Shown: positions 1 through 8,200 of the stretch, one piece after another | How positions within the stretch are numbered: position 1 is the stretch's first letter | How the letters are laid out: each line of letters opens with the position of its first letter | DNA from: a virus | Length of the DNA stretch: 22,232 bases | Reading direction: 5' to 3' (one strand) | Virus record (IMG/VR): IMGVR_UViG_3300015262_000035 | Span: 1-22,232 of that record | The notes under the pieces: model-generated | What the model was told of the DNA's origin: nothing | The model's database searches: none | Seen by the model: the letters and a program-made list of their open reading frames with translations, nothing else | Translations under genes and position numbers: made by a program

Positions 1-945
1 AGAGGCACCGATCGCCGCCGCCAAGAAACGACCCTCGGCGTACGAGCCTGAACACCCGGGAGCTCCGAGACTAATGTTCCCCGCACTTGGGGTGGCCAAT
101 CCGGCGCCTGCACCACCACCACCTTGAACTCTGAAAATAACCGAAGTCATCCCAGGGGTGGGCGTATAGGTGCCACTTGCCAAGAAGACCTGCGGCAGCC
201 CCATAAGACGCCCGGTCGCCTGACCAAGCTGCATGGCGTGGCCGGCAGCAGTAGCAGCGCCAACGCTCAGGCTAGTGTTGAATATTGGCGCAAGGCCGTG
301 GAGCGTAGAGTTAATGAGCGGGGCTGATGCCAGCGCGGCAATACTGCCCGCTGTGATGGTGGTTTGGCCGAATGCCACCGTCACCACATACAGGCCGACG
401 TAACCCGCGTCAGGAGCCGGGGTTACCTGGCTGCCGGTGGTCGCCGAGGCGCCGGCTTTGACGGCAACGACCGCCGCGCCCTTGCGAACGGTGTTCTGGG
501 TCAGGCCGTTGTTGCCCATACCGCTGTATGGAAGCGCCGGGTTTGCGGAGTTGTAATAAGGCAGCAGGACCGGCGTAGCGTCGGCATCCTGATAAGTGAC
601 CTGAACAAGATAGTTGATGGACTGGCCAGTCGTGCCGGGCGCGGGGCAACTGAGCGTGACACCGTCGAGGAGGATCCCCTGCTTGAGAATCGTGTGCGTG
701 GTGTCCGCCGGAAGGGTCGAAAACGCCAGAGCGTCAATGGTGGTCAGGCTGTAGATCTCACCGGGCGCACAGAGCACCTGAAGCGATGCCGGACCGGTCG
801 GCGTGACGGCAAATCCGCTGGCCATGGTGCTCGTACCCAACAGCGCAGACGCCAGCTTGGCAGCGCCAATCATGGAATCCTTGGTCATCTGCAGCAGGGT
901 GGTTTCTGGCAGGAGCTGGCCAGGGTAAATGATCTGTCTGTCCAT
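1..945 (-). CDS. Tail fibre protein, 3' end outside window
   Basis: The frame is open from the ATG at 945 to the window edge (315 codons), so the C-terminus is missing. The start MDRQIIYPGQLLPETTLL and the motif LPYYNSANPALPYSGMG match, from memory, the N-terminal region of Pseudomonas myovirus and prophage tail fibres, which attaches the fibre to the baseplate. The visible end is glycine-rich (VIFRVQGGGGAGAG, near residues 266-280) followed by GAPGCSGSYAEG, the type of receptor-binding tip seen in many phage fibres with a poly-Gly C-terminal domain. A GGGGA ribosome site lies 4 bases before the start. It is the last visible gene of the tail operon and is separated from the preceding gene by a terminator hairpin, so it may be expressed at a different level. 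It should bind the host surface and determine host range. A fibre assembly chaperone would be expected beyond position 1 but cannot be seen. Confidence 0.88.
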   Translation of the reverse strand, partial: MDRQIIYPGQLLPETTLLQMTKDSMIGAAKLASALLGTSTMASGFAVTPTGPASLQVLCAPGEIYSLTTIDALAFSTLPADTTHTILKQGILLDGVTLSCPAPGTTGQSINYLVQVTYQDADATPVLLPYYNSANPALPYSGMGNNGLTQNTVRKGAAVVAVKAGASATTGSQVTPAPDAGYVGLYVVTVAFGQTTITAGSIAALASAPLINSTLHGLAPIFNTSLSVGAATAAGHAMQLGQATGRLMGLPQVFLASGTYTPTPGMTSVIFRVQGGGGAGAGLATPSAGNISLGAPGCSGSYAEGRFLAAAIGAS

Positions 946-954
946 GGAATCCCC

Positions 955-980
955 AATAAAAAGCCCGCTCAAGGCGGGCT
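955..980 (-). terminator. Rho-independent terminator before tail fibre
   Basis: A 7-bp perfect stem (962-968 with 974-980, AGCCCGC/GCGGGCT) with a 5-base loop is followed on the minus strand by a U-rich tract (962-955). It lies about 20 bases after the stop of the gpI-like gene and just before the fibre ribosome site. It may end or reduce read-through into the fibre gene. Confidence 0.75.
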
Positions 981-1000
981 ATAGAGTTGAATGAGTGGAG

Positions 1001-1657
1001 TTAGTTGGTGATCCGATACCAGACCGTCGAACCGTACATCTTTGTCTGCTCGATCGCGGCGACGATATCGGCGTCCGATACGGGCGGAGCCAGCTGGGAA
1101 GACGGAACGACCCAACTGGTAAGTGAGAGGCCAAACCAGTTGGTATGAATGCCCGGCAAGTTTCCAGGACCAGAGCCAATCGGCCGGTAAGCGGTGACAA
1201 ATGCCTGATATGGGCAGCTGGTCGAGCCGACGGGGCCTGCAACGCCCAGATAGAGAGTTGCCCCAAGGCATCCGCAATCATCCGGCTTGGCGGGCTCGAT
1301 AATCAGTGGGTGCCGGCCAGTCAGGTCGAACAGCACCTGATCAAGTCCGTGGCGCGTGGCGCGCTCCCTGAAAATGTTGATCAGGATCCGGTTCCGATAA
1401 CTGGTGTCCAGCTGTCCGGAGAGCCTGATCAGGTTGTTGCCGAAGAAATCAAGGCCGATCAGATCAAGCCACCCATCAGAGGCCGTCTTGATTCGCGTTT
1501 GATCTTTTGCGTAAAGGTAGAGGGTGAAACCCCAGGAAAGCGCCTGAGCGTAACCCCACAAAAGCGCATCTCTGACCGGGTTGCTATCACCAAACCAGCC
1601 AATAGGCAGCAGGTTTTTCAGCCGGCCGAACATGTCCGCCTGGTCGCCAGTACTCAT
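1001..1657 (-). CDS. gpI-like baseplate / tail protein
   Basis: This 218-residue protein lies between baseplate J and the tail fibre, the usual place of P2 gpI-type proteins that join fibres to the baseplate wedge. The sequence is compatible: an N-terminal segment rich in aromatic residues (about 10-80), a central RERATRHGLDQVLFDLTG stretch typical of this protein type, and an end of the form AAIEQTKMYGSTVWYRI. The ATG at 1657 directly abuts the TAA of the J gene (TAAATG), which suggests translational coupling. A second ATG eight codons in (MFGRLKNLL) has a closer AGGCGG-like site and could be the true start. No signal peptide or clear membrane segment is seen. The family assignment rests mainly on position; the exact domain name is not certain. 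Confidence 0.7.
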   Translation of the reverse strand: MSTGDQADMFGRLKNLLPIGWFGDSNPVRDALLWGYAQALSWGFTLYLYAKDQTRIKTASDGWLDLIGLDFFGNNLIRLSGQLDTSYRNRILINIFRERATRHGLDQVLFDLTGRHPLIIEPAKPDDCGCLGATLYLGVAGPVGSTSCPYQAFVTAYRPIGSGPGNLPGIHTNWFGLSLTSWVVPSSQLAPPVSDADIVAAIEQTKMYGSTVWYRITN

Positions 1658-2785
1658 TTAAGCCACCACCACTGTGCCTGGTCGGATGACCTGTTTATTG
1701 GTTGCGCCGATATCGGCCGTGCCGCCATTGAGCAGCACGCCGGAGACGTTCGTGATGGCCGGACTCACCCCGTAGGCAATCGCCGCGAGCTGCGTAAACG
1801 GCAATATCTGACCCAGGCTCAGTTTTGAGATATAGGCCTGGATGGCCGCGGTGACATTGGCAACCACCACGCTGTGCGTGACGCTGGCGTCAGTGGTGAT
1901 AGTCATGCTGACGTTGGCCGCGACCAATACCGGGGCAAACACCCCGTACCGGGTGGTAAACCCACGAACCGACTCGATGGCGGCGGCGGCCGACACCAAA
2001 AACGCCCCGGAAGGCGCCCCGCTGCCGTCATCCACTACGGCATAGAAGTACCCATACAGTGTGTTTCCGCTGTAGTCCTGATTCTCTGTGAGGGTAAAAG
2101 ACACGCCAGGCTGCATCGAGGACAGCGCATATGCGATAGCGGCTTTGGTCGCTTTTGACAACGACTGAACCCACAACACAAACCTGGCGCGAAACGCCGA
2201 ATCGCCTTCTGGGTCAACGCCATTGGTGAAAACTGCAGCGTTTGTAACCGTATCCATCCCGCTGATGCTGCCAACGATAACCGTGACCGTGCCAATCAAG
2301 GCATTCCCCGCCGCGCCTGCCGTGCTGGCTATGACCGGCACTGTTACCGATGCGGTGCCGGCCGGGACCAGATAGCCGCCCAGTGTTGCGTTATAGAGCG
2401 CATTGGTGGTGTCGATCGTCACCGCATACTGCTGCGAGCCGTCAGTCGAGCCGACCAGAGCGCCAATAGGCACAAGCGCCGAGTTGGTCGGCGTAAAACG
2501 TGAATAAGTCACGCTTCCGGTGGCGAAACTTGCAGAAAGACGGAAAAATCCAAAGTCAGCCATCCAGCTGTCAAGGTCGGCGCCGGAGGATGTAGAGGCT
2601 CGAGTCGTGGCCAGCAGCGTGACAATCAGCTGTTGAAGCCATTGCAGGATGCTGGCGTTACTTTCAGTGATGGCCCGCAGAAGCGAGCCAATGGTGAAGT
2701 CAACGAGACCGGCCGCGCGCCCTTGAATGGCGGTTACCTGGTCCCGCACCAGCGTGGTGAAGTCCTTGATATTGAGCGATGCCAT
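1658..2785 (-). CDS. Baseplate J-like protein
   Basis: The 375-residue product is a baseplate wedge protein of the P2 gpJ / Mu gp47 family. The N-terminus (MASLNIKDFTTLVRDQVTAI) and the early segment TIGSLLRAITESNASILQWL, followed by a block ending DLDSWMADFG, are the family's N-terminal signature. The middle is small-residue-rich beta structure (about residues 85-190). A VDPEGDSAFRARF motif near 190-205 is the conserved core of baseplate J proteins. The length is normal for the family. The start overlaps nothing but sits one base from the TGA of the gp25-like gene (TGATATG). It acts with the gp25-like and gpI-like proteins in the wedge that triggers sheath contraction. Confidence 0.92.
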   Translation of the reverse strand: MASLNIKDFTTLVRDQVTAIQGRAAGLVDFTIGSLLRAITESNASILQWLQQLIVTLLATTRASTSSGADLDSWMADFGFFRLSASFATGSVTYSRFTPTNSALVPIGALVGSTDGSQQYAVTIDTTNALYNATLGGYLVPAGTASVTVPVIASTAGAAGNALIGTVTVIVGSISGMDTVTNAAVFTNGVDPEGDSAFRARFVLWVQSLSKATKAAIAYALSSMQPGVSFTLTENQDYSGNTLYGYFYAVVDDGSGAPSGAFLVSAAAAIESVRGFTTRYGVFAPVLVAANVSMTITTDASVTHSVVVANVTAAIQAYISKLSLGQILPFTQLAAIAYGVSPAITNVSGVLLNGGTADIGATNKQVIRPGTVVVA

Positions 2786-2786
2786 A

Positions 2787-3152
2787 TCAGCGATTTACCT
2801 CGAACGAGAGCGTCACCGGCTCGCCTAGCGACGAATCGGTGTAGCCGATATTGACGGAGAGTGTGTTGTTCGACGGGGTGACGGAGATCACTGGCGCTGG
2901 CTTCTTCGATACGCAGTCCTCGAGCAGGATTTGCCCGCGAATCAGCGCGATGATCTCGGGGACGTTTGTCAGCGCCCCCACAAACCGGCCCAGGCCTGCG
3001 CCGTAGGTTGGGTGGAACAGGTAATCGCCAGGGTTGGTGATCAGGCGGCGCAAGATGCGTTGTTTGCCGCGCTCCATGCCCTCCACCGGCGAAAGGCTCC
3101 CGGTCGGAGACAACGAAAGGTCGTCGCCGACGTAATGGTTGAGGTCTTTCAT
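2787..3152 (-). CDS. gp25/gpW-like baseplate wedge protein
   Basis: A 121-residue protein of the T4 gp25 / P2 gpW lysozyme-like wedge family, which links the baseplate to the sheath. Family-like features are the ERGKQRILRRLITNPGDYLFHPTYGAGL segment (about residues 27-54), with an Arg-rich helix then a conserved Gly-Asp and aromatic pattern, and the later IRGQILLEDCV helix. Its ATG overlaps the stop of the spike gene (ATGA). The order spike, gp25, J, I is the standard order in contractile tails. Despite the name, family members in phage tails are structural and not shown to be enzymes. Confidence 0.88.
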   Translation of the reverse strand: MKDLNHYVGDDLSLSPTGSLSPVEGMERGKQRILRRLITNPGDYLFHPTYGAGLGRFVGALTNVPEIIALIRGQILLEDCVSKKPAPVISVTPSNNTLSVNIGYTDSSLGEPVTLSFEVNR

Positions 3153-3736
3153 GGCACCGGCACTCCAGAAGTACCGCCACCAGTGGTGACGCCGCTTGTG
3201 CGGTGGGTTTTCAGGCTGATCGTGTCGGCCTTGACGTCACCGCCCGTTACCACAATGCCGGTTGTATCCGTCACGGTCAGGGTGTGATCCATCGTGACTG
3301 GCCCGCCGGAGAAGTTGTGCTGCGGGGCGTTGTAGTTGATGGCCACGCCAGAATGCAGGGAGACCGTGCCGTCATTGTTGAACTTGAGGGTCGATCCGCT
3401 CGAGTGCACGATCCAGGTCTCGCCGCTCGGCACCGGTGGCGGTGTATTTGTGTCGTTGAAGTAGCGACCTGTGATGCTGCCGAGGTTGGGGTCGCCGTTG
3501 TCGAAAGAAACCTCGACCTCATCACCGATCTGCGGGCCGACCACAACGCCCCAGCCATTCCCGACGCCCAAGGCATCCAGCTGAATCCATCCAGTTTCAA
3601 GGCCTTCGGGCTGGATCGTCACCTTGACGCTGTAACTGCCCTTGTCGTAGCTGGAAATCACCCCCTTGCGCGGGTATGTGTCGCCGCTGCGCTGGAACTG
3701 GCGCTGCTCGTTCAGCAGCTGGCTCATTGCGCTCAT
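3149..3736 (-). CDS. gpV-like baseplate spike / puncturing protein
   Basis: The 195-residue protein is a baseplate assembly V-type spike. Residues about 20-95 form the OB-fold-like domain (RKGVISSYDKGSYSVKVTIQ ... VVVGPQIGDEVEVSFDNGDP ... ITGRYF). Residues 100-195 are polar beta-rich repeats (SSGSTLKFNNDGTVSLHSG, ITVTDTTGIVVTGGDV-like strands) expected to form the trimeric beta-helix needle. The tip reads LKTHRTSGVTTGGG, where the iron-binding His-x-His of P2 gpV-type spikes would be; only one His is present. The ATG is four bases inside the end of the gpD-like gene (ATGA overlap); an in-frame ATG three codons later is an alternative. The spike is the first part to pierce the outer membrane. 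Confidence 0.88.
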   Translation of the reverse strand: MSAMSQLLNEQRQFQRSGDTYPRKGVISSYDKGSYSVKVTIQPEGLETGWIQLDALGVGNGWGVVVGPQIGDEVEVSFDNGDPNLGSITGRYFNDTNTPPPVPSGETWIVHSSGSTLKFNNDGTVSLHSGVAINYNAPQHNFSGGPVTMDHTLTVTDTTGIVVTGGDVKADTISLKTHRTSGVTTGGGTSGVPVP

Positions 3737-4839
3737 GGCAGCACCATTGAATTGGGGTTATGGTTTTTGGCCGTTACGCTCATCGTGTAACCACCCTCAA
3801 AGCTGAGGGAACGGCGAACCGAGTCGGCGTAATACAGCTGGTCAAAATCAGAATTCGTGCCTTCGACACGGATGATCGTGTTGGGCATGAGAATGTTGTC
3901 GCCAGGCAGCGAGCAGCCAATCCGCATTTCGTGATCGGTGATCTGCTTGTGCAATTTCTGCGCAAGCTGTTGAGCGGCCTGCCGATCCAGTCCGCTGCGC
4001 ACTACGCTGTAGACCTGTCGCTTCGGAGTGGCGTTGCCGGGTGCGATGCCCTTGGCGCTGCTGTTGGGGTACGTCTCGGTGTAAGCCTTTCCGCCTTTCC
4101 AGGAGCGAACCGAAACGGTCACACCCTTGGCCAGGGTCAAATCACGTTCAACGTCCAGGCCTTCCGTGGTGTTGCACATCGGGTAGGCGAGCGCGCCGGG
4201 TTGAACCCAGCGGATCAGGTATTGATCCGTCGTCGCGGGGTCAAGCGCGGGCTCGTAATGCAACTCGTTGCCCACCACGTAGGTTTGAAACCCGTCCATG
4301 CCGGCGAAGTAGGAAATCAGATCCCACTCGGAGCGCTCATCATTGATATGGGTGTGGTCAAACTTGGTGATGGCGCCCACGCTGGTGGTGGTCGGCGTTA
4401 CAACCGGCGTCAGACCGTGCCGCGCGGCCAGCATGTTCGCCACCTGACTGGTGGTGTAGTTTGAAAACTTCTCGCTGGTTTTTGTATCGATCAACTTACT
4501 GGTGTAATCCCGACCGTCGACGGTCACCTCGAAGCGCGACATGCTCACGATAGGCTTATCTACTCCGCCGATGATCAGGGTTTTCCAGTTCACCGAGGCT
4601 TGATCGATCAGCCCCACTGAAATGGTCACCTCGATCGCCGTTTGCTGGCTCCACCAGCGCACCGTGTTCATCGGCTCTGGCATCCCGGTCAGCGGGAAGG
4701 TCGCCGAAAAGGTGTCCGCCGAATAGAACGAGTTGCTGTCGACGTAGAAAGAGGAAAACGGCACCTCAGTGCCATTGAGCAGCACGCGCCCTATGACCTG
4801 TCGCGCGCCGGGCGTGACGTCGGCTTCGTTCAGGTCCAT
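3733..4839 (-). CDS. gpD-like baseplate hub protein (late control D type)
   Basis: The 368-residue product lies directly upstream of the spike, where P2 gpD / Mu gp44-type hub proteins lie. Such proteins form the ring between tail tube and spike. Sequence support: a beta-rich N-terminal domain (about residues 15-120, with IIGGVDKPIVSMSRFEVTVD near 88-107), the DYTSKLIDTKTSEKF segment, the helical ANMLAARHGLTP typical of the hub second domain, and the ERSEWDLISYFAGMDGF segment (about 168-184), which is characteristic of late control D proteins. A further beta domain follows to the C-terminus (LPGDNILMPNTIIRVEGT). Start and stop overlap both neighbours (TAATG with the LysM gene, ATGA with the spike), so the three are translationally coupled. 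Confidence 0.85.
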   Translation of the reverse strand: MDLNEADVTPGARQVIGRVLLNGTEVPFSSFYVDSNSFYSADTFSATFPLTGMPEPMNTVRWWSQQTAIEVTISVGLIDQASVNWKTLIIGGVDKPIVSMSRFEVTVDGRDYTSKLIDTKTSEKFSNYTTSQVANMLAARHGLTPVVTPTTTSVGAITKFDHTHINDERSEWDLISYFAGMDGFQTYVVGNELHYEPALDPATTDQYLIRWVQPGALAYPMCNTTEGLDVERDLTLAKGVTVSVRSWKGGKAYTETYPNSSAKGIAPGNATPKRQVYSVVRSGLDRQAAQQLAQKLHKQITDHEMRIGCSLPGDNILMPNTIIRVEGTNSDFDQLYYADSVRRSLSFEGGYTMSVTAKNHNPNSMVLP

Positions 4840-5825
4840 TACTCACCTATTGGGATTTTGATCGTCTGGATGCCGTCGAGCTGAGGATCGGCGATGTTAT
4901 TGACCTGGCCGATGACCGGCCATTGCGATTGATCGCCATAAGCATCGGCGGCGATCTTCTGCAGGCTTGAGTTGCTGGTCGTGACGCTTGACGTGCCATT
5001 GGCCAGCGGGCCTGAGAGCACGTTTTTTTGCAGGCGACCCAGAACGCTTTGCATCTGATACAGCGGCGCCAGCTGGGTCAGCGCCGCGCCTTGGCGAAGC
5101 ACATTGTTTGCCGCGGTAGAGACCGGGTTACCCGGGATCAGGCCGCCCAGCGTGGTGATGTCGTTGATCGACGCCCCGACCTGGGAGATGGTCGACTGCA
5201 CGATAGCCTGAGCGGCCACCAGCGGGCGAATCACCGTCTGCACCGTGTCGATGGTTGCATTGGCGAAGCCCTGGACCTGCGAAACAGCATCCTTCACCGC
5301 GGCAATGCTGCTGGTCACGGCGTCGGAGTTGATGATACTGGAAAGCCCAAGGGCCTCGCCGACGTCACTGTTCACCAGTGCATCCAGCGTGCCGGACAGC
5401 GCATTTTCGGTGATCGGCGCATCAAGCCGGTCGATGATCGTCAGCTCAATGCTGTAGCGGCGCCGGTATTCAAACTCGAAGACCGGAACAAAGTTGGAAA
5501 TCAGCACGCTGAAGTAGTAGGAGCCGATATTCAGCGACAGCGGCTTGCCTTCGTTGCGCAGTGTCTCCAGTTCGGTGACGCGCTCCTGCGCTGTCGCCCC
5601 AATGATCCATCCTGACCACGAAATATTGTCGTAGTCGACCCCCATTACATCAATGACGCGACGACCACCCACCAGCTTGTGAATCACCAGCTGCTGTTTG
5701 CCGGCGCCTGGGGTGGTGTACTCGGGGACCTCAAGTCCAGAGAACTCAAAGTCACCTAGGATCACCCGAGTGGCAAAGGGATCCCCGTCCGGAGCGAAGT
5801 TGTCCAGAAAGCTTGTAAAGCTCAT
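4839..5825 (-). CDS. LysM-containing baseplate / tail tip protein
   Basis: The 328-residue product sits between tape measure and hub, the place of gpX/gp53-like LysM proteins that join tube and baseplate. The C-terminus, from about residue 283 (SLQKIAADAYGDQSQWPVIG ... IADPQLDGIQTIKIP), is a LysM-like module; in phage baseplates these act as assembly domains and do not necessarily bind peptidoglycan. The N-terminal 130 residues are beta-rich (VILGDFEFSGLEVPEY, VDYDNISWSGWI, and EFEYRRRYSIELTI), resembling DNA-circularisation-N or gpU-type tail folds. The middle (about 150-270) is Ala/Ser/Val-rich helix. A GAGG ribosome site lies 9 bases upstream of the ATG. The exact family of the N-terminal domain is not recognised. 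Confidence 0.75.
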   Translation of the reverse strand: MSFTSFLDNFAPDGDPFATRVILGDFEFSGLEVPEYTTPGAGKQQLVIHKLVGGRRVIDVMGVDYDNISWSGWIIGATAQERVTELETLRNEGKPLSLNIGSYYFSVLISNFVPVFEFEYRRRYSIELTIIDRLDAPITENALSGTLDALVNSDVGEALGLSSIINSDAVTSSIAAVKDAVSQVQGFANATIDTVQTVIRPLVAAQAIVQSTISQVGASINDITTLGGLIPGNPVSTAANNVLRQGAALTQLAPLYQMQSVLGRLQKNVLSGPLANGTSSVTTSNSSLQKIAADAYGDQSQWPVIGQVNNIADPQLDGIQTIKIPIGE

Positions 5826-5828
5826 TGT

Positions 5829-7931
5829 TTAGTTCCTCGGGACGACTTGGCTTGAAGTGCCTGGCCTCAACATGCTGCGAGATGGGTCGAAGCCTTGCGT
5901 GCCGGTGTTTGGCCGGCCAGCTTCGCGCGCCTGGTGCAGGGTTACCGACTCGCCAACCTTGCGACCGTCGAGCAGGATGCTGCTGTGCACCTGAATTGGC
6001 ATGTTCTGCTTGGTAGGGATTGGCACAACCAGCTTTCCACCACCGTCACTGCCGCGGAAGCTGTCAGCGAACGTTGTTTTGGAGATCTGCAAGGAGGCAG
6101 GCAGGATTGCGTTGGCGCCGGCAATCAACGTGTTGAAGATTGTCTGCCAACCCGTGAGAAAGAGCAGCGCGAACGACTTGAACGCCCCGCCAATGTCACC
6201 GTTAAACAGCTTGGTGAAGCCCGACTTGAGGTCGCCCCACATCAGCTTCAGCGCCTTACTCACCTCATCCCAGTTGTTCCACAGCAAGAGTGCCGCCACG
6301 GAGAGACCGATGATTACGAGCCCAACCGGGCCCAGCATCAGCGCAAGTGGCGAAATCATGAAGTACAGCGCTTGCCCAATCAGCCGGATCGGCGACAGGA
6401 ATGCCATCAGGAAGCCGCGGACAAAGCCGGACGACATGATGAAACCAGCCATGGCCTTGGCAAAATCCAGGCCGAAGACCAGCAAGGTGGTGCCGAATCG
6501 CGCAATGGCCGGGATCAGCGGGGCCAACGCCGTGCTGGTGACGAACATCATGGCCTGGCCGAGCAGCCAGAAACCGCGTCCGGCCGCGATGATCATGTTC
6601 AGCAGGCCGCCCGCAATGAGGAAAGCCGACAGTCCCATTAGGGCGTATGTCAGTGCCTTGACCTTTTCAGGATTGTCCTTCATCCATGCGGTCATCTTGA
6701 TGATGGCGCCACTGATTGCCTCAACCGCCTTGATGGCCAACGGCAAAATCACTTCGCCCAGTGCCAGCAGCAAATCATTCCACTTCTTCGCCAGCTCGAT
6801 TTCCTTGCCGGCCAACGTGGTCTTGGCGTTCTTTGTCAGCTCGTCGATGCCGGCGGCGCCGGCGTTGAGCTTCATGTTCTTCTGAATGTTGGCTTGCTGA
6901 AGGTACATCGTCGAATAGAGCTGCGAAGCGGTTCGGTTGGTGAAAATTGCACCGATTTCGTTGAGGATCGCCTGTTTGTCGGTGATGCCTTTGGCAGCAA
7001 AGGCCGGCAGCATCACGCTCTGCATCCACTTGAATGGGTCAGCCACCATCAGGTCGCTGCCAGCAACAGCGCCGGGCTTGATCTGCTTGATGTTGCCGAT
7101 CTTGTCGTAATCGACCTTCTTCGCGTCCAGCATGCCGATGCGCATCAGCTCATTGGCGGCCCGCTGCGTAGTGCGACCCTGGACCAGGTTCTGATAGGCC
7201 GACATCAGGCCTGTACCGACTCGTGAGCCACCCATTTCCTGAATCAGCGGCTCCATGCCGTAATAGAAGTTCTCATCCTTGATGCCTTTGGCCGCAACGC
7301 CACCGGTTTTGATGAAGTTCAGAAACTCGTTGGCCCCGACCCGGCCGCCGGTCGCGGTCTGGACTTGCTGGACCATGTTGGCCTGCTTGGTGAAGGCCTC
7401 TTGGCTGGCCAGGCCGCCACGCATCTCGATGACTTTGAGCATGTCCATGAAGGCCCGGTCTTTCATGGCCCCGCCTTCATCGCCATAAAGGGCGGCGTTG
7501 GCGAATTTCATCTTGGACAGCAGCGGAACTACCATTTTGGCTTCGTGGAAGTCACCGAACACGGTCTGAGCATCGCGCAGCAGGCCGAGGTTTTCGCGAA
7601 TACTGGTGCCGTAGGTGTCCATGCCTTTGGCGAAGGTCACGGCGTCGGCCGTCACCTTGTCGCCCAGGCCAAGGGAGCGAAAGCGCTCTACCTCGTTCTG
7701 GAACTTCTTGGCCTCGTCGAGCGGAGCCTTGAACATCATTGCCAGGCCCAGGCCGCCGGCCACCATCGCGCCGCCGATAGCCGCTTGCTTGCCGATCGAG
7801 GACAGCTTGGCGTTGAGTTTGTCGACGTCCTGGCCAGTGCTCGCCAAGCTTTTGCTGATGAGTGCCATGCCGGCGCTGACGTGGTTGATCAGCGACAGCT
7901 TGACAGCGACGGAATATGCTTCGGCTGTCAT
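5829..7931 (-). CDS. Tail tape measure protein
   Basis: The longest gene in the window (700 residues) lies between the chaperone block and the baseplate genes, as tape measures do. The first 60 residues are helical with heptad-like patterning (LASTGQDVDKLNAKLSSIGK), followed by a Gly/Ala-rich hydrophobic patch GGAMVAGGLGLAMM. Residues about 395-555 contain several long hydrophobic helices (e.g. VKALTYALMGLSAFLIAGG and LGPVGLVIIGLSVAALLLW), which in tape measures can insert into the host membrane at DNA ejection. At about 1.5 angstrom per residue (family rule), the tail would be near 100 nm. The C-terminal 90 residues are polar and Pro/Gly-rich. The ATG at 7931 is preceded by AAAGGGA 8 bases upstream, and the start codon lies in a palindrome (TGTCATaATGACA) that overlaps a candidate plus-strand promoter. 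Confidence 0.93.
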   Translation of the reverse strand: MTAEAYSVAVKLSLINHVSAGMALISKSLASTGQDVDKLNAKLSSIGKQAAIGGAMVAGGLGLAMMFKAPLDEAKKFQNEVERFRSLGLGDKVTADAVTFAKGMDTYGTSIRENLGLLRDAQTVFGDFHEAKMVVPLLSKMKFANAALYGDEGGAMKDRAFMDMLKVIEMRGGLASQEAFTKQANMVQQVQTATGGRVGANEFLNFIKTGGVAAKGIKDENFYYGMEPLIQEMGGSRVGTGLMSAYQNLVQGRTTQRAANELMRIGMLDAKKVDYDKIGNIKQIKPGAVAGSDLMVADPFKWMQSVMLPAFAAKGITDKQAILNEIGAIFTNRTASQLYSTMYLQQANIQKNMKLNAGAAGIDELTKNAKTTLAGKEIELAKKWNDLLLALGEVILPLAIKAVEAISGAIIKMTAWMKDNPEKVKALTYALMGLSAFLIAGGLLNMIIAAGRGFWLLGQAMMFVTSTALAPLIPAIARFGTTLLVFGLDFAKAMAGFIMSSGFVRGFLMAFLSPIRLIGQALYFMISPLALMLGPVGLVIIGLSVAALLLWNNWDEVSKALKLMWGDLKSGFTKLFNGDIGGAFKSFALLFLTGWQTIFNTLIAGANAILPASLQISKTTFADSFRGSDGGGKLVVPIPTKQNMPIQVHSSILLDGRKVGESVTLHQAREAGRPNTGTQGFDPSRSMLRPGTSSQVVPRN

Positions 7932-7934
7932 AAT
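7926..7934 (+). promoter_or_regulatory. Candidate extended -10 promoter for the plus-strand pair
   Basis: TGTCATAAT fits the extended -10 form (TGnTATAAT) with one mismatch. It would start transcription near 7940-7942, about 22 bases before the ATG at 7963. No -35 element at normal spacing was found; a TTGACA at 7900-7905 is 23 bases away, too far for the usual 16-18. The element overlaps the tape-measure start codon on the other strand, inside the perfect palindrome at 7926-7938, so a bound protein or polymerase there could affect both genes. Visual call only. Confidence 0.35.
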
Positions 7935-7962
7935 GACATTCCCTTTTGTGGTGGTGGATCAC

Positions 7963-8196
7963 ATGGCAGGTAATCAGCGCACGTATCAGTGGGTGAATGG
8001 CCGCATTCAGGATGTTGGCTCGCTGCGGGCCATTGATCCGCCCGAAGCCAGGCCGCGACCTGCATTCAAGAAAAAGCCAGTCATGGGAATCCAGACAGGC
8101 CTGTTCGTATTCACCTGCAGCAGCTTGATTCTGGTTTTTGCCGTTCCGGCTCTGCTCTTTGTGCTGTTCGTTATCTATTCAGTCGTCTTCGGGTGA
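7963..8196 (+). CDS. Small membrane protein, moron candidate
   Basis: This 77-residue product is on the strand opposite to all structural genes. Residues 1-42 are polar and basic/proline-rich (PPEARPRPAFKKKP near 27-40). Residues about 47-76 are one long hydrophobic stretch (LFVFTCSSLILVFAVPALLF onward), long enough for one membrane span or a short hairpin; the basic flank predicts a cytoplasmic N-terminus. The ATG at 7963 was chosen because the open frame further upstream is only antisense to the tape measure; GTG codons at about 7948-7956 are alternatives. The ribosome site is weak (GGTGGTGG). It ends 4 bases before the next plus-strand gene, so the two look like an operon. Position next to the tape measure recalls HK97 gp15, a membrane moron that blocks superinfection. 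No sequence family is recognised, so function is unknown. Confidence 0.65.
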   Translation: MAGNQRTYQWVNGRIQDVGSLRAIDPPEARPRPAFKKKPVMGIQTGLFVFTCSSLILVFAVPALLFVLFVIYSVVFG

Positions 8197-8200
8197 GCAC

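Noticed and set aside
364-984. A 206-codon plus-strand frame opposite the tail fibre
   Set aside because: Arg/Gly-rich shadow of the fibre frame, running through its start codon and the terminator hairpin.
7900-7905. TTGACA as a -35 element for the plus-strand cassette
   Set aside because: The sequence is consensus, but spacing to CATAAT is 23 bases, too long for a normal sigma-70 promoter; kept only as a remark.
7615-7962. Longer N-terminal form of the plus-strand membrane protein
   Set aside because: The added residues are only antisense to the tape measure; the ATG at 7963 fits the candidate promoter and gives a sensible small membrane protein.
8138-8200. Longer start for the exported protein
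   Set aside because: It would bury the signal peptide behind about 21 residues and overlap the membrane-protein gene; the ATG at 8201 has a ribosome site and a normal signal peptide.
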